From positions 1 through 64,000 of IMG/VR virus record IMGVR_UViG_3300007963_000006: 64,000 bases of DNA; one strand, given 5' to 3'. Numbering within the stretch: position 1 is the stretch's first letter; each line of letters opens with the position of its first letter. The notes below the pieces were generated by a model, which was not told where the DNA came from, did not search any database, and saw nothing but the letters and a program-made list of their open reading frames with translations. This stretch comes from a virus. Made by a program: the position numbers and the translations under genes. Below, piece by piece: positions 8,102 through 15,594 of the stretch.

Positions 8102-8511
8102 AGCACTACACCACAGAACAATTGGAAAAGGCAACAAGATGCCCTAACTGCGGCGTGGGCGCGAAGCGTCATGTTCACGGCGGTTTGGATATTATCTATG
8201 CTGAATGCACTGGTGTTGCACAATACTACAAAGTGGTTCCCTGTTCATCAGGATACGGCGATATGGTGGTGCCGATCCGTCCACCCATTGTCAAGGTTGA
8301 GTCGTGTGGTTGGTCACAGGGCACAGACGACATTCAAAGAATCCCCGGTGGCTACGTCAGTGATGTAGCACGGTATGAATCCACTACGCTCACGCAGGAA
8401 TCATCCACAACATACGAGCCGACCAAGAATCACTTGGGCAAGCCGCGTGGTTCAGGTGTGTTCCTGATTGACTACTTGGCTGAAGTCACAATCGAGGAGG
8501 CGATTGCATGA
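8098..8511 (+). CDS. Zinc-knuckle hypothetical protein
   Basis: The 137-residue product begins with a short helix and CPNCGVGAKRHVHGG, followed by further single Cys residues (AEC, PCS, SCG). The C-terminal half is Ser/Thr-rich. It is ATGA-coupled to both neighbours. It probably binds zinc; no family is recognised. Confidence 0.55.
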   Translation: MKHYTTEQLEKATRCPNCGVGAKRHVHGGLDIIYAECTGVAQYYKVVPCSSGYGDMVVPIRPPIVKVESCGWSQGTDDIQRIPGGYVSDVARYESTTLTQESSTTYEPTKNHLGKPRGSGVFLIDYLAEVTIEEAIA

Positions 8512-9308
8512 GTCGCGTAATCAAAGTGGCTATGTTCAATCAATTGCCGCGACAGATCGAATTCCCATTCACGCTCTTACACACGATGGTTCGTGAAGGT
8601 CGCCTCCCGACCTGCTGTTATCAATTGAGCGAGGCACTGGTTCGTGTGCTACGTCAGCGAGGATACCCTGAAGCACGCACAGTGTTGGCTGACGTGTTCC
8701 TGTGGAACGATGATTACCGCCGCGTCCAAAGCGATTCCACGCTTCGTGATGAATGGCTGAATGGATTGCGAAAGAAGGAATCTCACGACAAGAGCAAGAC
8801 ATACAACAAGCGCACATCATTCAAGAAGCGTGCCCGCTTGTCAAAGAAGAAGAAGGTCAAGCCATATCTTGCATCAGTCAGTCACAATCAGAATGGCCCC
8901 GATGGTGGCTATGATGGTCACGTTATGGTCGAAGTGGACGGTAACATCATCTGTCCGACATTCACACAATTCTCACGCAAGCAGCACGGCATCAAAGCAC
9001 CACCATATTCAATCATCCCTGTCGAGGAATTCACACTGGATGACAAGTCCGAAGAATTGATCGAGAAGTTATGTCACGCATTCATGGATGCCTCTTACAA
9101 TGGCGACGAGGAAGTGGCGAAGGACGTAGCGATGGCGGCTATGTCGCAGGGCTATGTAGCCATCAAAGGCCATCCCGAAAGAGGATGGTTTGCGATCTGC
9201 CTTCGTCCTGATGTGGAACCAAATTACATGAATACAACCGACACAGCCGAGGATAACGTGGCTTGGTTGGTGAAAGATTTACTACAATTGATAGATGGCG
9301 GGGATTAA
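8508..9308 (+). CDS. Possible transglutaminase/papain-like fold protein with altered active site
   Basis: The 266-residue product has a pattern seen in transglutaminase-like cysteine enzymes: a helix starting with Cys (CCYQLSEALVRVLRQRG), then a strand pair with GHVMVEVDG, then NIICPTFTQF where the usual catalytic Asp-Pro-Thr is Cys-Pro-Thr. A Lys-rich insertion (residues about 85-125) lies between the Cys and His parts. If the fold assignment holds, the Asp of the triad is lost or moved. Its terminal GAT-TAA also forms the AT box of promoter-like element 3. A peptidase or acyl-transfer role is speculative. Confidence 0.45.
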   Translation: MSRVIKVAMFNQLPRQIEFPFTLLHTMVREGRLPTCCYQLSEALVRVLRQRGYPEARTVLADVFLWNDDYRRVQSDSTLRDEWLNGLRKKESHDKSKTYNKRTSFKKRARLSKKKKVKPYLASVSHNQNGPDGGYDGHVMVEVDGNIICPTFTQFSRKQHGIKAPPYSIIPVEEFTLDDKSEELIEKLCHAFMDASYNGDEEVAKDVAMAAMSQGYVAIKGHPERGWFAICLRPDVEPNYMNTTDTAEDNVAWLVKDLLQLIDGGD

Positions 9309-9326
9309 ATACACACCCCCCTTCGG
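9303..9326 (+). promoter_or_regulatory. Promoter-like element 3
   Basis: GATTAAATACACACCCCCC starts here and overlaps the stop codon of the preceding gene. A TATA-type start would fall near 9333, directly ahead of AGGTGA (9335-9340) and the ATG at 9345. The layout matches elements 2, 5 and 6. Confidence 0.5.
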
Positions 9327-9344
9327 ACATTCGCAGGTGACAGC

Positions 9345-10859
9345 ATGATAACACTATACAATTGGCAAGAAGAAGCACTGGAAATCGGCATCAAGCACGT
9401 TGAGGCGGAGGAGAACAGCACCTTCGCCGCCGTGACTGGATCGGGCAAGACACTACTGGCGACACGGATTGCAGAACACGTCTTGGCATTGGGATGGCAC
9501 GTCACTATCATTGTGCCGCGCAAGGCATTGATGACACAATGGCGTGAGGACTTGCCGATGGATGCAGGGCGCATTGGTGGCGGCTCAATCAAGGGGTGGC
9601 CTCAAGACGGGACTCAAAATGTCACCATCGCTACAATCAATTCTATGCGCGACGGCAAGGGCCGTGCGCTTGGTGGTGAAAGACACCTTGTCATTGTGGA
9701 TGAATGCCACAATCTCCGAGGCGCAAAGAATCGCAACGCATTGTCACAGGAGAATTGCCCGCACACCTGCGTTGTCGGTCTGTCGGCCACGCCACACCCC
9801 ACCGAGAAGGACAAGGAGGTTGTCGAGTCATTGTGTGGCCCGATCCGCTACACATACCGCTACGGTCAAGCACTGGCTGACGGTGTGATTCCACCATTCG
9901 TTCTGCACGCAATTCAAATCCCAATGGACGCCGAGGAACAGCGCGAGCATCTAATCATTAGTGACAAAATCAAGGGCGTGATGAAGGAGGCAAACCGAGA
10001 ATGGGGCGCAGAACGCAACCGCCTGATGCAGATTGCCAAGATGATGGGGCTAAAGCGCAAGCGATTGCTCAATGCCTGTCGCTCACGCTTCCACATCGCG
10101 CTACGCATCCTCAATCATCATGGCAAGGACGCACCAACACTACTCTTCCACGACACTATCGAAGGCGTGGAGCGTATGTCACAAATGACTGGGCACCTGA
10201 ACCCTGCTGTCTATCACTGCAAGACCAAGAAGGGCAGTGAGCAGATCGAGCGGTTCACTTCCGCTGAAACCAACCATCTCTATTCATGCCTCGCGCTCAC
10301 AGAAGGATTCAATGTTCCGCGTGTGCAGAAGGCCATTATGATGAGCGGCCCCAACGCGCCGTTGCGTCGTATCCAAACGCTTGGTCGATGCCTCCGAGGA
10401 AAGGCCGAGGAACCCAATGAGATCTTCTTCTTCTATGTCAAGGGCACGAAGGACGAGATGGGACTACACAATCTCCTCACGACTGCTGACATTCCTGAAT
10501 CAATCAAGGTCAATGGTGACACCATCAAGGTGGTGCATCACTGGTGCGTGGATAAACGCGGCTCTCCTGTCGCACAGGAGGGAACGAGAGCCGCTGAATT
10601 GGGCATCCACCCCGTCGAACCCCCCATTCATCACGCATTCGTGGCGAAACAGTGGAGCAGTAGCGGCCCTCAACACTGTGAGAAGTGTGGACGTGACTTT
10701 CGCAGCGAGGTTGGATTGAACAACCACCACTGCGTGAAGTCGAGCGGTCGCGTCGATAAGGACGGCAACCGGATCGTGCGTTCTTGGGAGGACATCTTCG
10801 GTCCCACGCCTGAAACATTTGATGAATTCATGGAAGGATTTGAGGACGGTGATGCCTGA
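9345..10859 (+). CDS. Superfamily 2 DNA helicase with C-terminal zinc finger
   Basis: The 504-residue product has the main helicase motifs: Q-type WQEEAL near residue 5, Walker A TGSGKT (about 31-36), DECH box in IVDECHN (about 120-126), SATP (about 148-151) and QTLGRCLRG (motif VI, about 345-353). It resembles XPB/RecG-like and restriction-type DEAD/H helicases. Around residues 444-462 a CEKCGRDF...LNNHH segment resembles a C2H2 zinc finger and may add DNA binding. It probably unwinds or remodels DNA during replication, recombination or late gene activation. It is translationally coupled to the next gene (TGATG) and stands behind promoter-like element 3. Confidence 0.9.
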   Translation: MITLYNWQEEALEIGIKHVEAEENSTFAAVTGSGKTLLATRIAEHVLALGWHVTIIVPRKALMTQWREDLPMDAGRIGGGSIKGWPQDGTQNVTIATINSMRDGKGRALGGERHLVIVDECHNLRGAKNRNALSQENCPHTCVVGLSATPHPTEKDKEVVESLCGPIRYTYRYGQALADGVIPPFVLHAIQIPMDAEEQREHLIISDKIKGVMKEANREWGAERNRLMQIAKMMGLKRKRLLNACRSRFHIALRILNHHGKDAPTLLFHDTIEGVERMSQMTGHLNPAVYHCKTKKGSEQIERFTSAETNHLYSCLALTEGFNVPRVQKAIMMSGPNAPLRRIQTLGRCLRGKAEEPNEIFFFYVKGTKDEMGLHNLLTTADIPESIKVNGDTIKVVHHWCVDKRGSPVAQEGTRAAELGIHPVEPPIHHAFVAKQWSSSGPQHCEKCGRDFRSEVGLNNHHCVKSSGRVDKDGNRIVRSWEDIFGPTPETFDEFMEGFEDGDA

Positions 10860-11443
10860 TGCCTGAATTCGGTGTAGTCAGACGCCCCTCCTGCTCTCTA
10901 TGCGATTCATTCGTCGTGTTCTGCGTGGATGAATACATGGGCCAATGGCACTGCCTCAATTGTGATTCAAATTTGCTCAAGCCGAGAAAGACTTCAGCGA
11001 AATACAAGAGCATTCACACACTGGAAGAACGACAGCAAACGGCGACAGAATTCAATGAAATGATGTTGGCTATGAAACACATCAACGGTGAAATCGTGAT
11101 GAAAAACGTGCATGAAAAAACCGTGTATGCACCCGCGATCCAAATTGGAACGCGAGAAGTGCAATTGGCTCGCGCTCTTGAGAATTGGATGGATGACATC
11201 GGACTGGGCAGTATCGAAGAGATGGCTACACGCCTCTCATTCTTGGAACACTACTACGAACACACACAGCACATGGGCCTGAAAGATGTCATGGGTCGTT
11301 CACCACAAGAGGCTGAAGATTTTGCGAATTCTATGCCCGTGAACGGGATGCCGTGGATCGCTAATCGAGAGGAACGACCATACGGGGCATCATTGGAGCG
11401 TCAGAAGCAAATCAATTCAGAAGAAAACGAGAGCGTTGATTAA
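10859..11443 (+). CDS. Zinc-ribbon protein with helical C-terminal domain
   Basis: The 194-residue product begins with CSLC...CLNC (residues about 12-35), a compact zinc ribbon like those at the start of transcription or primase-associated factors. About 150 mostly helical residues follow. It is coupled to the helicase by TGATG and may work with it; no family is recognised. Its last residues (Asp plus TAA) form the AT box of promoter-like element 4. Confidence 0.6.
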   Translation: MPEFGVVRRPSCSLCDSFVVFCVDEYMGQWHCLNCDSNLLKPRKTSAKYKSIHTLEERQQTATEFNEMMLAMKHINGEIVMKNVHEKTVYAPAIQIGTREVQLARALENWMDDIGLGSIEEMATRLSFLEHYYEHTQHMGLKDVMGRSPQEAEDFANSMPVNGMPWIANREERPYGASLERQKQINSEENESVD

Positions 11444-11464
11444 AAGGGCACATCCCTCTCCGCC
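11438..11464 (+). promoter_or_regulatory. Promoter-like element 4, probable leaderless start
   Basis: GATTAAAAGGGCACATCCCT overlaps the upstream stop. The box centre is about 29 bases from the ATG at 11470, so an archaeal start site would coincide with the start codon. No ribosome-binding site is visible before that ATG, which fits leaderless translation. This agreement supports reading the motif as a TATA element. Confidence 0.5.
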
Positions 11465-11469
11465 ACATC

Positions 11470-12000
11470 ATGGCAGGAAAGAAACGCGCTAAGATTGACC
11501 ATGAGCAGATTCGCTCATTATTGACCACGAACAATGGGGACCAAAAGGCCACCCTGAAAGCATATCGCGGAAAGCGCGGTGTGCGACGGCCCAAAGAACA
11601 GTCCCTCAAGAATGCAATCAAGCGTATGGCTGAACGCATGGCGGAGGAACGCCGTCAAACTGCGCGGCGACGTGCAAACAAATACGATCCGCGCTCGCAT
11701 ACACCGAGCAAGTGGGATGGGCCACAGCAGCATCACCCTCAAGGATTCGCAAACAGCCCATTCCTCAAGTCTGCCGGTCTTAGTGAAATGCACAAGAGAG
11801 TTACTATGCCTCAAGCACGAAGCCTCCTCCTGAAGTATCAGGACGAATTGCCGCAGACGGAGAAGGAAATTTCAGCGTTGAAGGCCGCTCTTGGGGCACT
11901 GGAAGCGCGTCAGAAATTGTTGCGTGAGCGAACAGCGAGTCTTGAGGACTGGCTGAATGAACCAACGACACTGGAAATCTGTGACTGGTTGGATGAGTAA
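11470..12000 (+). CDS. Basic protein with C-terminal coiled coil
   Basis: The 176-residue product has a strongly basic, helical N-terminal half (EQIRSLLTTNNGD, then Arg/Lys-rich KRMAERMAEERRQTARRR) that could hold a helix-turn-helix. A Pro/His/Gln linker follows, then a coiled coil (residues about 120-160). Such a layout suggests a dimeric DNA-binding protein, but no family is recognised. The start codon appears leaderless. The end overlaps the next ATG as TAATG. Confidence 0.6.
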   Translation: MAGKKRAKIDHEQIRSLLTTNNGDQKATLKAYRGKRGVRRPKEQSLKNAIKRMAERMAEERRQTARRRANKYDPRSHTPSKWDGPQQHHPQGFANSPFLKSAGLSEMHKRVTMPQARSLLLKYQDELPQTEKEISALKAALGALEARQKLLRERTASLEDWLNEPTTLEICDWLDE

Positions 12001-12356
12001 TGTCATTTGTTACACGAACCCGTGCGTATCTTGCTCGCTATGAGCAACGTGTCACGGAGGCTGAACGTCGCGCTCGCAAACAGCGTGAGGATTGGGAAGA
12101 TGTCGTGCGTGAATTACACATAGATCGAGGAACACTTCTTGGGTCCGAGGAATGGACTTCCATGAATGGTGTCGAACGAACCAATGCTTTGTTGGCAATC
12201 GATCAGAAGATTGGTGCGGCGCGTGATATGATGGTTGAATTGATGGGGCGTGTGGAATCAGAATTCCCACCCCGTGCAGGTTACAAGCACCGATGCAGAC
12301 GCATTCGCAACCGTGTTCGTGCGTTATCAGACGATGATTTGGGGGCGAAAATGTGA
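12000..12356 (+). CDS. Basic coiled-coil hypothetical protein
   Basis: The 118-residue product is mostly helical, with heptad-like, highly charged repeats (RVTEAERRARKQREDWEDVVREL) and a basic C-terminal end. It is coupled to its neighbours by TAATG and GTGA overlaps. It may pair with the preceding coiled-coil protein. It is not recognised. Confidence 0.55.
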   Translation: MSFVTRTRAYLARYEQRVTEAERRARKQREDWEDVVRELHIDRGTLLGSEEWTSMNGVERTNALLAIDQKIGAARDMMVELMGRVESEFPPRAGYKHRCRRIRNRVRALSDDDLGAKM

Positions 12357-12652
12357 CTGGTTGGGGCATTCAATGGTCCGATCCGGACACCAATTCTGCA
12401 TTCATGTTGTCGTTGGAAGGGCCAAGCAAGAGCGGTTGGTATTCAGCGTTGATTGAGATTGAGAGCGGAGAGCCGCAGGACATTCTGAAAACGGCACAAG
12501 GAATCTTAGAGGAACGAGGATTCTATCGACCGCACGATAACTGGTTGGATTGGGAAGAAATCAACACCACTTACATGAGGAAGCAAGCCACATATCATCA
12601 AATCAAAGTGAGGAAATCACAGGGGGCGAAAACAAATGACGAAGAAGAATGA
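12353..12652 (+). CDS. Hypothetical protein, GTG start
   Basis: The 99-residue product starts at GTG 12353, overlapping the previous TGA; the ATG at 12351 is out of frame. It has beta-like N-terminal segments (SGWYSALIEIESG) and a helical, basic C-terminus. It has no Cys. It overlaps the following gene by 17 bases. No family is recognised. Confidence 0.5.
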   Translation: MTGWGIQWSDPDTNSAFMLSLEGPSKSGWYSALIEIESGEPQDILKTAQGILEERGFYRPHDNWLDWEEINTTYMRKQATYHQIKVRKSQGAKTNDEEE

Positions 12653-12842
12653 GGATGACGAATACAAATGCCCTGATTGTAATGCAATCATGGACGTAGT
12701 GAATGATAACAACGCCCCTGATGAATGGGGAGATTCACCACAGCGAATGAAGTGTCGTCAATGCCGCCGTTGGTTGTGGGTTACGACTTTCCCTCCCGAA
12801 TCCCTGAAACATCACCAATCAGGAGGCTTGTCAGATGACTGA
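12636..12842 (+). CDS. Zinc-ribbon protein
   Basis: The 68-residue product consists almost wholly of one zinc ribbon: CPDC near residue 12 and CRQC near residue 40, with RRWLWV after the second knuckle. It belongs to the large set of small zinc proteins in this virus. It overlaps the next gene by eight bases. Confidence 0.6.
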   Translation: MTKKNEDDEYKCPDCNAIMDVVNDNNAPDEWGDSPQRMKCRQCRRWLWVTTFPPESLKHHQSGGLSDD

Positions 12843-13566
12843 TATTGGCCCCCTCCCTCCTCCTCAAAACCACGACGCGGAATGGGCGTGGCGTCTGTGG
12901 AATTCGTTGCAGATCGCTTCTCCTGACGGCACGATAACAGGTGGCGTATGGGATATGCCGGGTGTTGGTCGATACCGACGCACTGGCCCTATGCACCTGA
13001 CTCTCACTGAAATTCATTCATCAATGGAACCTGACAGACTCGGTGTCACTGTGTGGAATAAGCATGATTGGGTGTGTCTGCTCGCTGAAGCAATTGGATG
13101 GGAAATCATTAGTGATCGAGTGCAGAAAGCAGATACAGCGGAGCCGTATGACCCTGAAGAACCTGAATTGGAACACATCGGGAAGGTGTTCGCGTGTCCC
13201 TGTGGCCTCGTATATTCGCTACATGGGCCGGATACAGGCTTCACACGCTTTTCTGTGGGGTCCGAAGGCCACTGTCTTAACACCACTTGTGATATTGTCC
13301 TCCCACATCCACACGCAGGGCGTTTGAATGTGGTGGATGACACCGCACTACTGGCGAAGATGGAGGCGCAAGAGCAGATTTCAATTGCTGTGGACGAGGA
13401 CGAATACCCCGCGCCGCCTGACGATCCAATCATTATCACTGACCCACCTTACACTGAAGAAGAGGCCGAATGGGAGGGCATGACCGAAGAGGAGAAAATC
13501 GCCCATTTGGAATTATACCGGGATGGAATAGAGGCATTAAAGCCCCCATCTGAAGAAGAGGAATGA
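12835..13566 (+). CDS. Hypothetical protein with Cys cluster and acidic tail
   Basis: The 243-residue product has an N-terminal Trp-rich domain, a central CPCG...CLNTTC zinc-type cluster (residues about 120-155) and a very acidic C-terminus ending in EEEE. The acidic tail could mimic DNA or contact a basic partner. No family is recognised. It is the last gene of the operon behind promoter-like element 4. Confidence 0.55.
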   Translation: MTDIGPLPPPQNHDAEWAWRLWNSLQIASPDGTITGGVWDMPGVGRYRRTGPMHLTLTEIHSSMEPDRLGVTVWNKHDWVCLLAEAIGWEIISDRVQKADTAEPYDPEEPELEHIGKVFACPCGLVYSLHGPDTGFTRFSVGSEGHCLNTTCDIVLPHPHAGRLNVVDDTALLAKMEAQEQISIAVDEDEYPAPPDDPIIITDPPYTEEEAEWEGMTEEEKIAHLELYRDGIEALKPPSEEEE

Positions 13567-13574
13567 ATACGCAC

Positions 13575-13599
13575 ATTGATAAGGGCCACCCCCTCTCGC
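13575..13599 (+). promoter_or_regulatory. Promoter-like element 5
   Basis: ATTGATAAGGGCCACCCCC matches the other elements (AT box, then C-run). It lies in a 57-base gap. A start near 13605 would leave a short leader containing AGAAGTGAT before the ATG at 13624. Confidence 0.45.
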
Positions 13600-13623
13600 T
13601 GTAATTACACAACGAGAAGTGAT

Positions 13624-14370
13624 ATGATGGCTGAAGCGAATTTCAAAGAATACTTTGCGAACATGGATGATGAAACACTACTGAAACTGACTGGTTTTGG
13701 TGCGGTGTTGTCGAAACTGGGTTCTGCTGCTGACAAAGAATGGCAAAGCAGATTCGGCGTGTGCATGGATAAGGCAGGTCGAGCAGCGAATGACCGACGC
13801 CCGAATGCAATTGCCGATCCGGTGATTGATATTCAAGTGCCGAACGTGCTTGAAATCATGCTGCGACCCGATGGCGGGGCCAACAACAAGGCACGCGGTC
13901 ACGGCTACGCAAACGATGTCGGTATGACCGACAAGAGCGCGATGTGCAACATTCCACCCACACTGGTGATCGAATTGTTCCTTGAGAAGATTGTCAAGAT
14001 GCTTGATGGTCGCCTCGCGCAAAGCATTCTCAACGATGTTGAAGCGGCTCTCAATACTGGACTGACTGAAAACGAGGACGGTTCATTCGTCTTTGACAAG
14101 AAGGCGGTTGAAGCAGAACATCCAATCACCAACGCTGTTGAGGTTGCCGAATGGACGCACCAATTGAAGCGTGCGGGCAAGCCTCGCAAGCAATCGGGCG
14201 CATCCCATGTGAGCATGGAGATTGTGCCTATTCCCACCGATCCGAATCCCGCGAACGAGGAGGTCGCCACCGTCGAGAATCCCATCCCCGACACATCAAC
14301 CCCTGCTCACAGCGGGTCAGACCCCGAGGGCGATACGGGCACCAATTTCATTGACAATTGGGGTGCTTGA
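13624..14370 (+). CDS. Hypothetical protein with possible C-terminal PIP-like peptide
   Basis: The 248-residue product is not recognised. It has a mixed alpha/beta N-terminal domain, a helical middle (LVIELFLEKIVKMLDGRLAQ) and a Pro/Ala/acidic linker of about 50 residues. It ends in NFIDNWGA, where I-x2-W resembles the hydrophobic part of a PCNA-interacting peptide. ATG 13624 is chosen because of the promoter-like element and AGAAGTGAT upstream; the TTG at 13576 lies inside the element. It opens the operon that holds the PC4-like, TFB-like, ligase-like and methyltransferase genes. Confidence 0.55.
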   Translation: MMAEANFKEYFANMDDETLLKLTGFGAVLSKLGSAADKEWQSRFGVCMDKAGRAANDRRPNAIADPVIDIQVPNVLEIMLRPDGGANNKARGHGYANDVGMTDKSAMCNIPPTLVIELFLEKIVKMLDGRLAQSILNDVEAALNTGLTENEDGSFVFDKKAVEAEHPITNAVEVAEWTHQLKRAGKPRKQSGASHVSMEIVPIPTDPNPANEEVATVENPIPDTSTPAHSGSDPEGDTGTNFIDNWGA

Positions 14371-14691
14371 ATGTCTGAAGGTCGCTACAACCAAGTGAAG
14401 CACGGTGCGATTGACACTTCATTCTCCGAGGGCGAAGAAGTCCACGTTTTGTCACAAGACGCACGCGGGGAACGGATGCTGAACATCCGTGTCTGTCGTG
14501 TGGCCCCATCCAAGACTGGGCACGTTGGCTACACCAAGCGTGGCTTCTATCTTACTGAAGAGGAGGCACTGGCCTTCTATGATTTGTTGGGCGATCTGCT
14601 TGACGACGATACACGCGCAGACATATTCCATCCTGCGGGCGATACACAAACGCCCGTGAGCGATACACTGTCAGGGGTTGGTGACGAATGA
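14371..14691 (+). CDS. PC4-like single-stranded DNA-binding protein (tentative)
   Basis: The 106-residue product shows the order of elements found in PC4/Sub1 proteins: strand EEVHVLSQD, strand MLNIRVCRV, strand then GYTKRGFYLTEEEALAFYDLLGDLL, which matches the KKGI-L-T...L helix of the family. PC4 proteins bind single-stranded DNA as dimers and act in transcription and replication. The C-terminal 25 residues are a Thr/Asp-rich tail. The start follows the preceding stop directly. The match is by pattern only. Confidence 0.45.
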   Translation: MSEGRYNQVKHGAIDTSFSEGEEVHVLSQDARGERMLNIRVCRVAPSKTGHVGYTKRGFYLTEEEALAFYDLLGDLLDDDTRADIFHPAGDTQTPVSDTLSGVGDE

Positions 14692-15173
14692 CTGGTCCCT
14701 GTTTGTGTGGTGACGACTTCTGCCCCTCATGTGGGGGTATGTGCCCCCATTGTAACTACGATGGCGACGAAATCATCCCTTGTGCGAAGTGCGGTATGAC
14801 AGATGAGGAAATGGAAGAATACCTGAAAGAATCTATGCCTGACCCCAAAGAGGAGGCGGCATATCAAAAAATTTCTGAACGAGTGGCGCGATTGATGGAA
14901 GATGTTCCCCGTGCCGTAAATGGGAACATACGCCATCGGCATACTGATTGCGAGCGTTGCGGCAGATTTCCCGCCAAGAATTTGGTCACAACATACGTCA
15001 CCAAAGGGCTGAAGATGTGCGGTCATTGTCGTCGCAGCACCATTAGTTACTATCGGCAAGAACACGGGGGCTATGGCTACAATCCCGTTGTCATCGTTGA
15101 GGCAGACTATGACATTGAGAACGATGATGAAGCACTGGCTTGGGTTCAACCACTGAAGGAGGAGAAGGCATGA
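14688..15173 (+). CDS. Multi-zinc-ribbon protein
   Basis: The 161-residue product has four Cys clusters in its first 40 residues (CLC, CPSC, CPHC, CAKC) and a second ribbon around residues 87-110 (CERC...CGHC). A helical acidic stretch separates them. At least three zinc sites are likely. It lies between the PC4-like and TFB-like genes, coupled to both by ATGA overlaps, which suggests a role with the transcription machinery. This is inference from context. Confidence 0.6.
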   Translation: MTGPCLCGDDFCPSCGGMCPHCNYDGDEIIPCAKCGMTDEEMEEYLKESMPDPKEEAAYQKISERVARLMEDVPRAVNGNIRHRHTDCERCGRFPAKNLVTTYVTKGLKMCGHCRRSTISYYRQEHGGYGYNPVVIVEADYDIENDDEALAWVQPLKEEKA

Positions 15174-15592
15174 GAGCATACACACAAGAATGGTTTGACC
15201 ACTACGGACAGGAAATAGAGAATTTGCTCTATCACATGGCCGATTTAGGCTCATGGCGAATTCTCGATCCACTGATTATCACCGAGATTCACGCGAAGTC
15301 GTATGCCCTGTGGGGATTGTCTGTGCGAGGCGCAGGTCGTCACCCACGCAATCTGATGCTTGACTGCATTTACATCTGCGCCAAATTGTCAGGCAATCGT
15401 GCATCTTATTCCGCCATCAAGCGTTCAGCAAAGATGCTGTGGAAGAAGAACATGGATATTCTCACACTGGACCGACGCCGTGACACGCGCCGTTGGTTTT
15501 GGGATTACGAGGCGGAGATTCGATCCATGTTCCCTGATGAATATGCGTGGAATGATTTCGTGAGCGAATTTGCGATTGCCGAAGAGGAATAA
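15170..15592 (+). CDS. TFB/TFIIB cyclin-fold-like protein (tentative)
   Basis: The 140-residue product has a helical pattern close to the first cyclin repeat of archaeal TFB: ENLLYHMADLG, then IITEIHAKSYALWGLSVRGAGR, LMLDCIYICAKLSG and SYSAIKRSAKML. These correspond to the family pattern of Ala...Tyr helix, GR turn, an A-x2-IY-x-ACR helix and a recognition helix. There is no N-terminal zinc ribbon and room for only one cyclin repeat. A viral TFB-like factor could redirect host RNA polymerase to viral promoters. Start at the ATGA overlap. No search was possible. Confidence 0.4.
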   Translation: MRAYTQEWFDHYGQEIENLLYHMADLGSWRILDPLIITEIHAKSYALWGLSVRGAGRHPRNLMLDCIYICAKLSGNRASYSAIKRSAKMLWKKNMDILTLDRRRDTRRWFWDYEAEIRSMFPDEYAWNDFVSEFAIAEEE

Positions 15593-15594
15593 GC

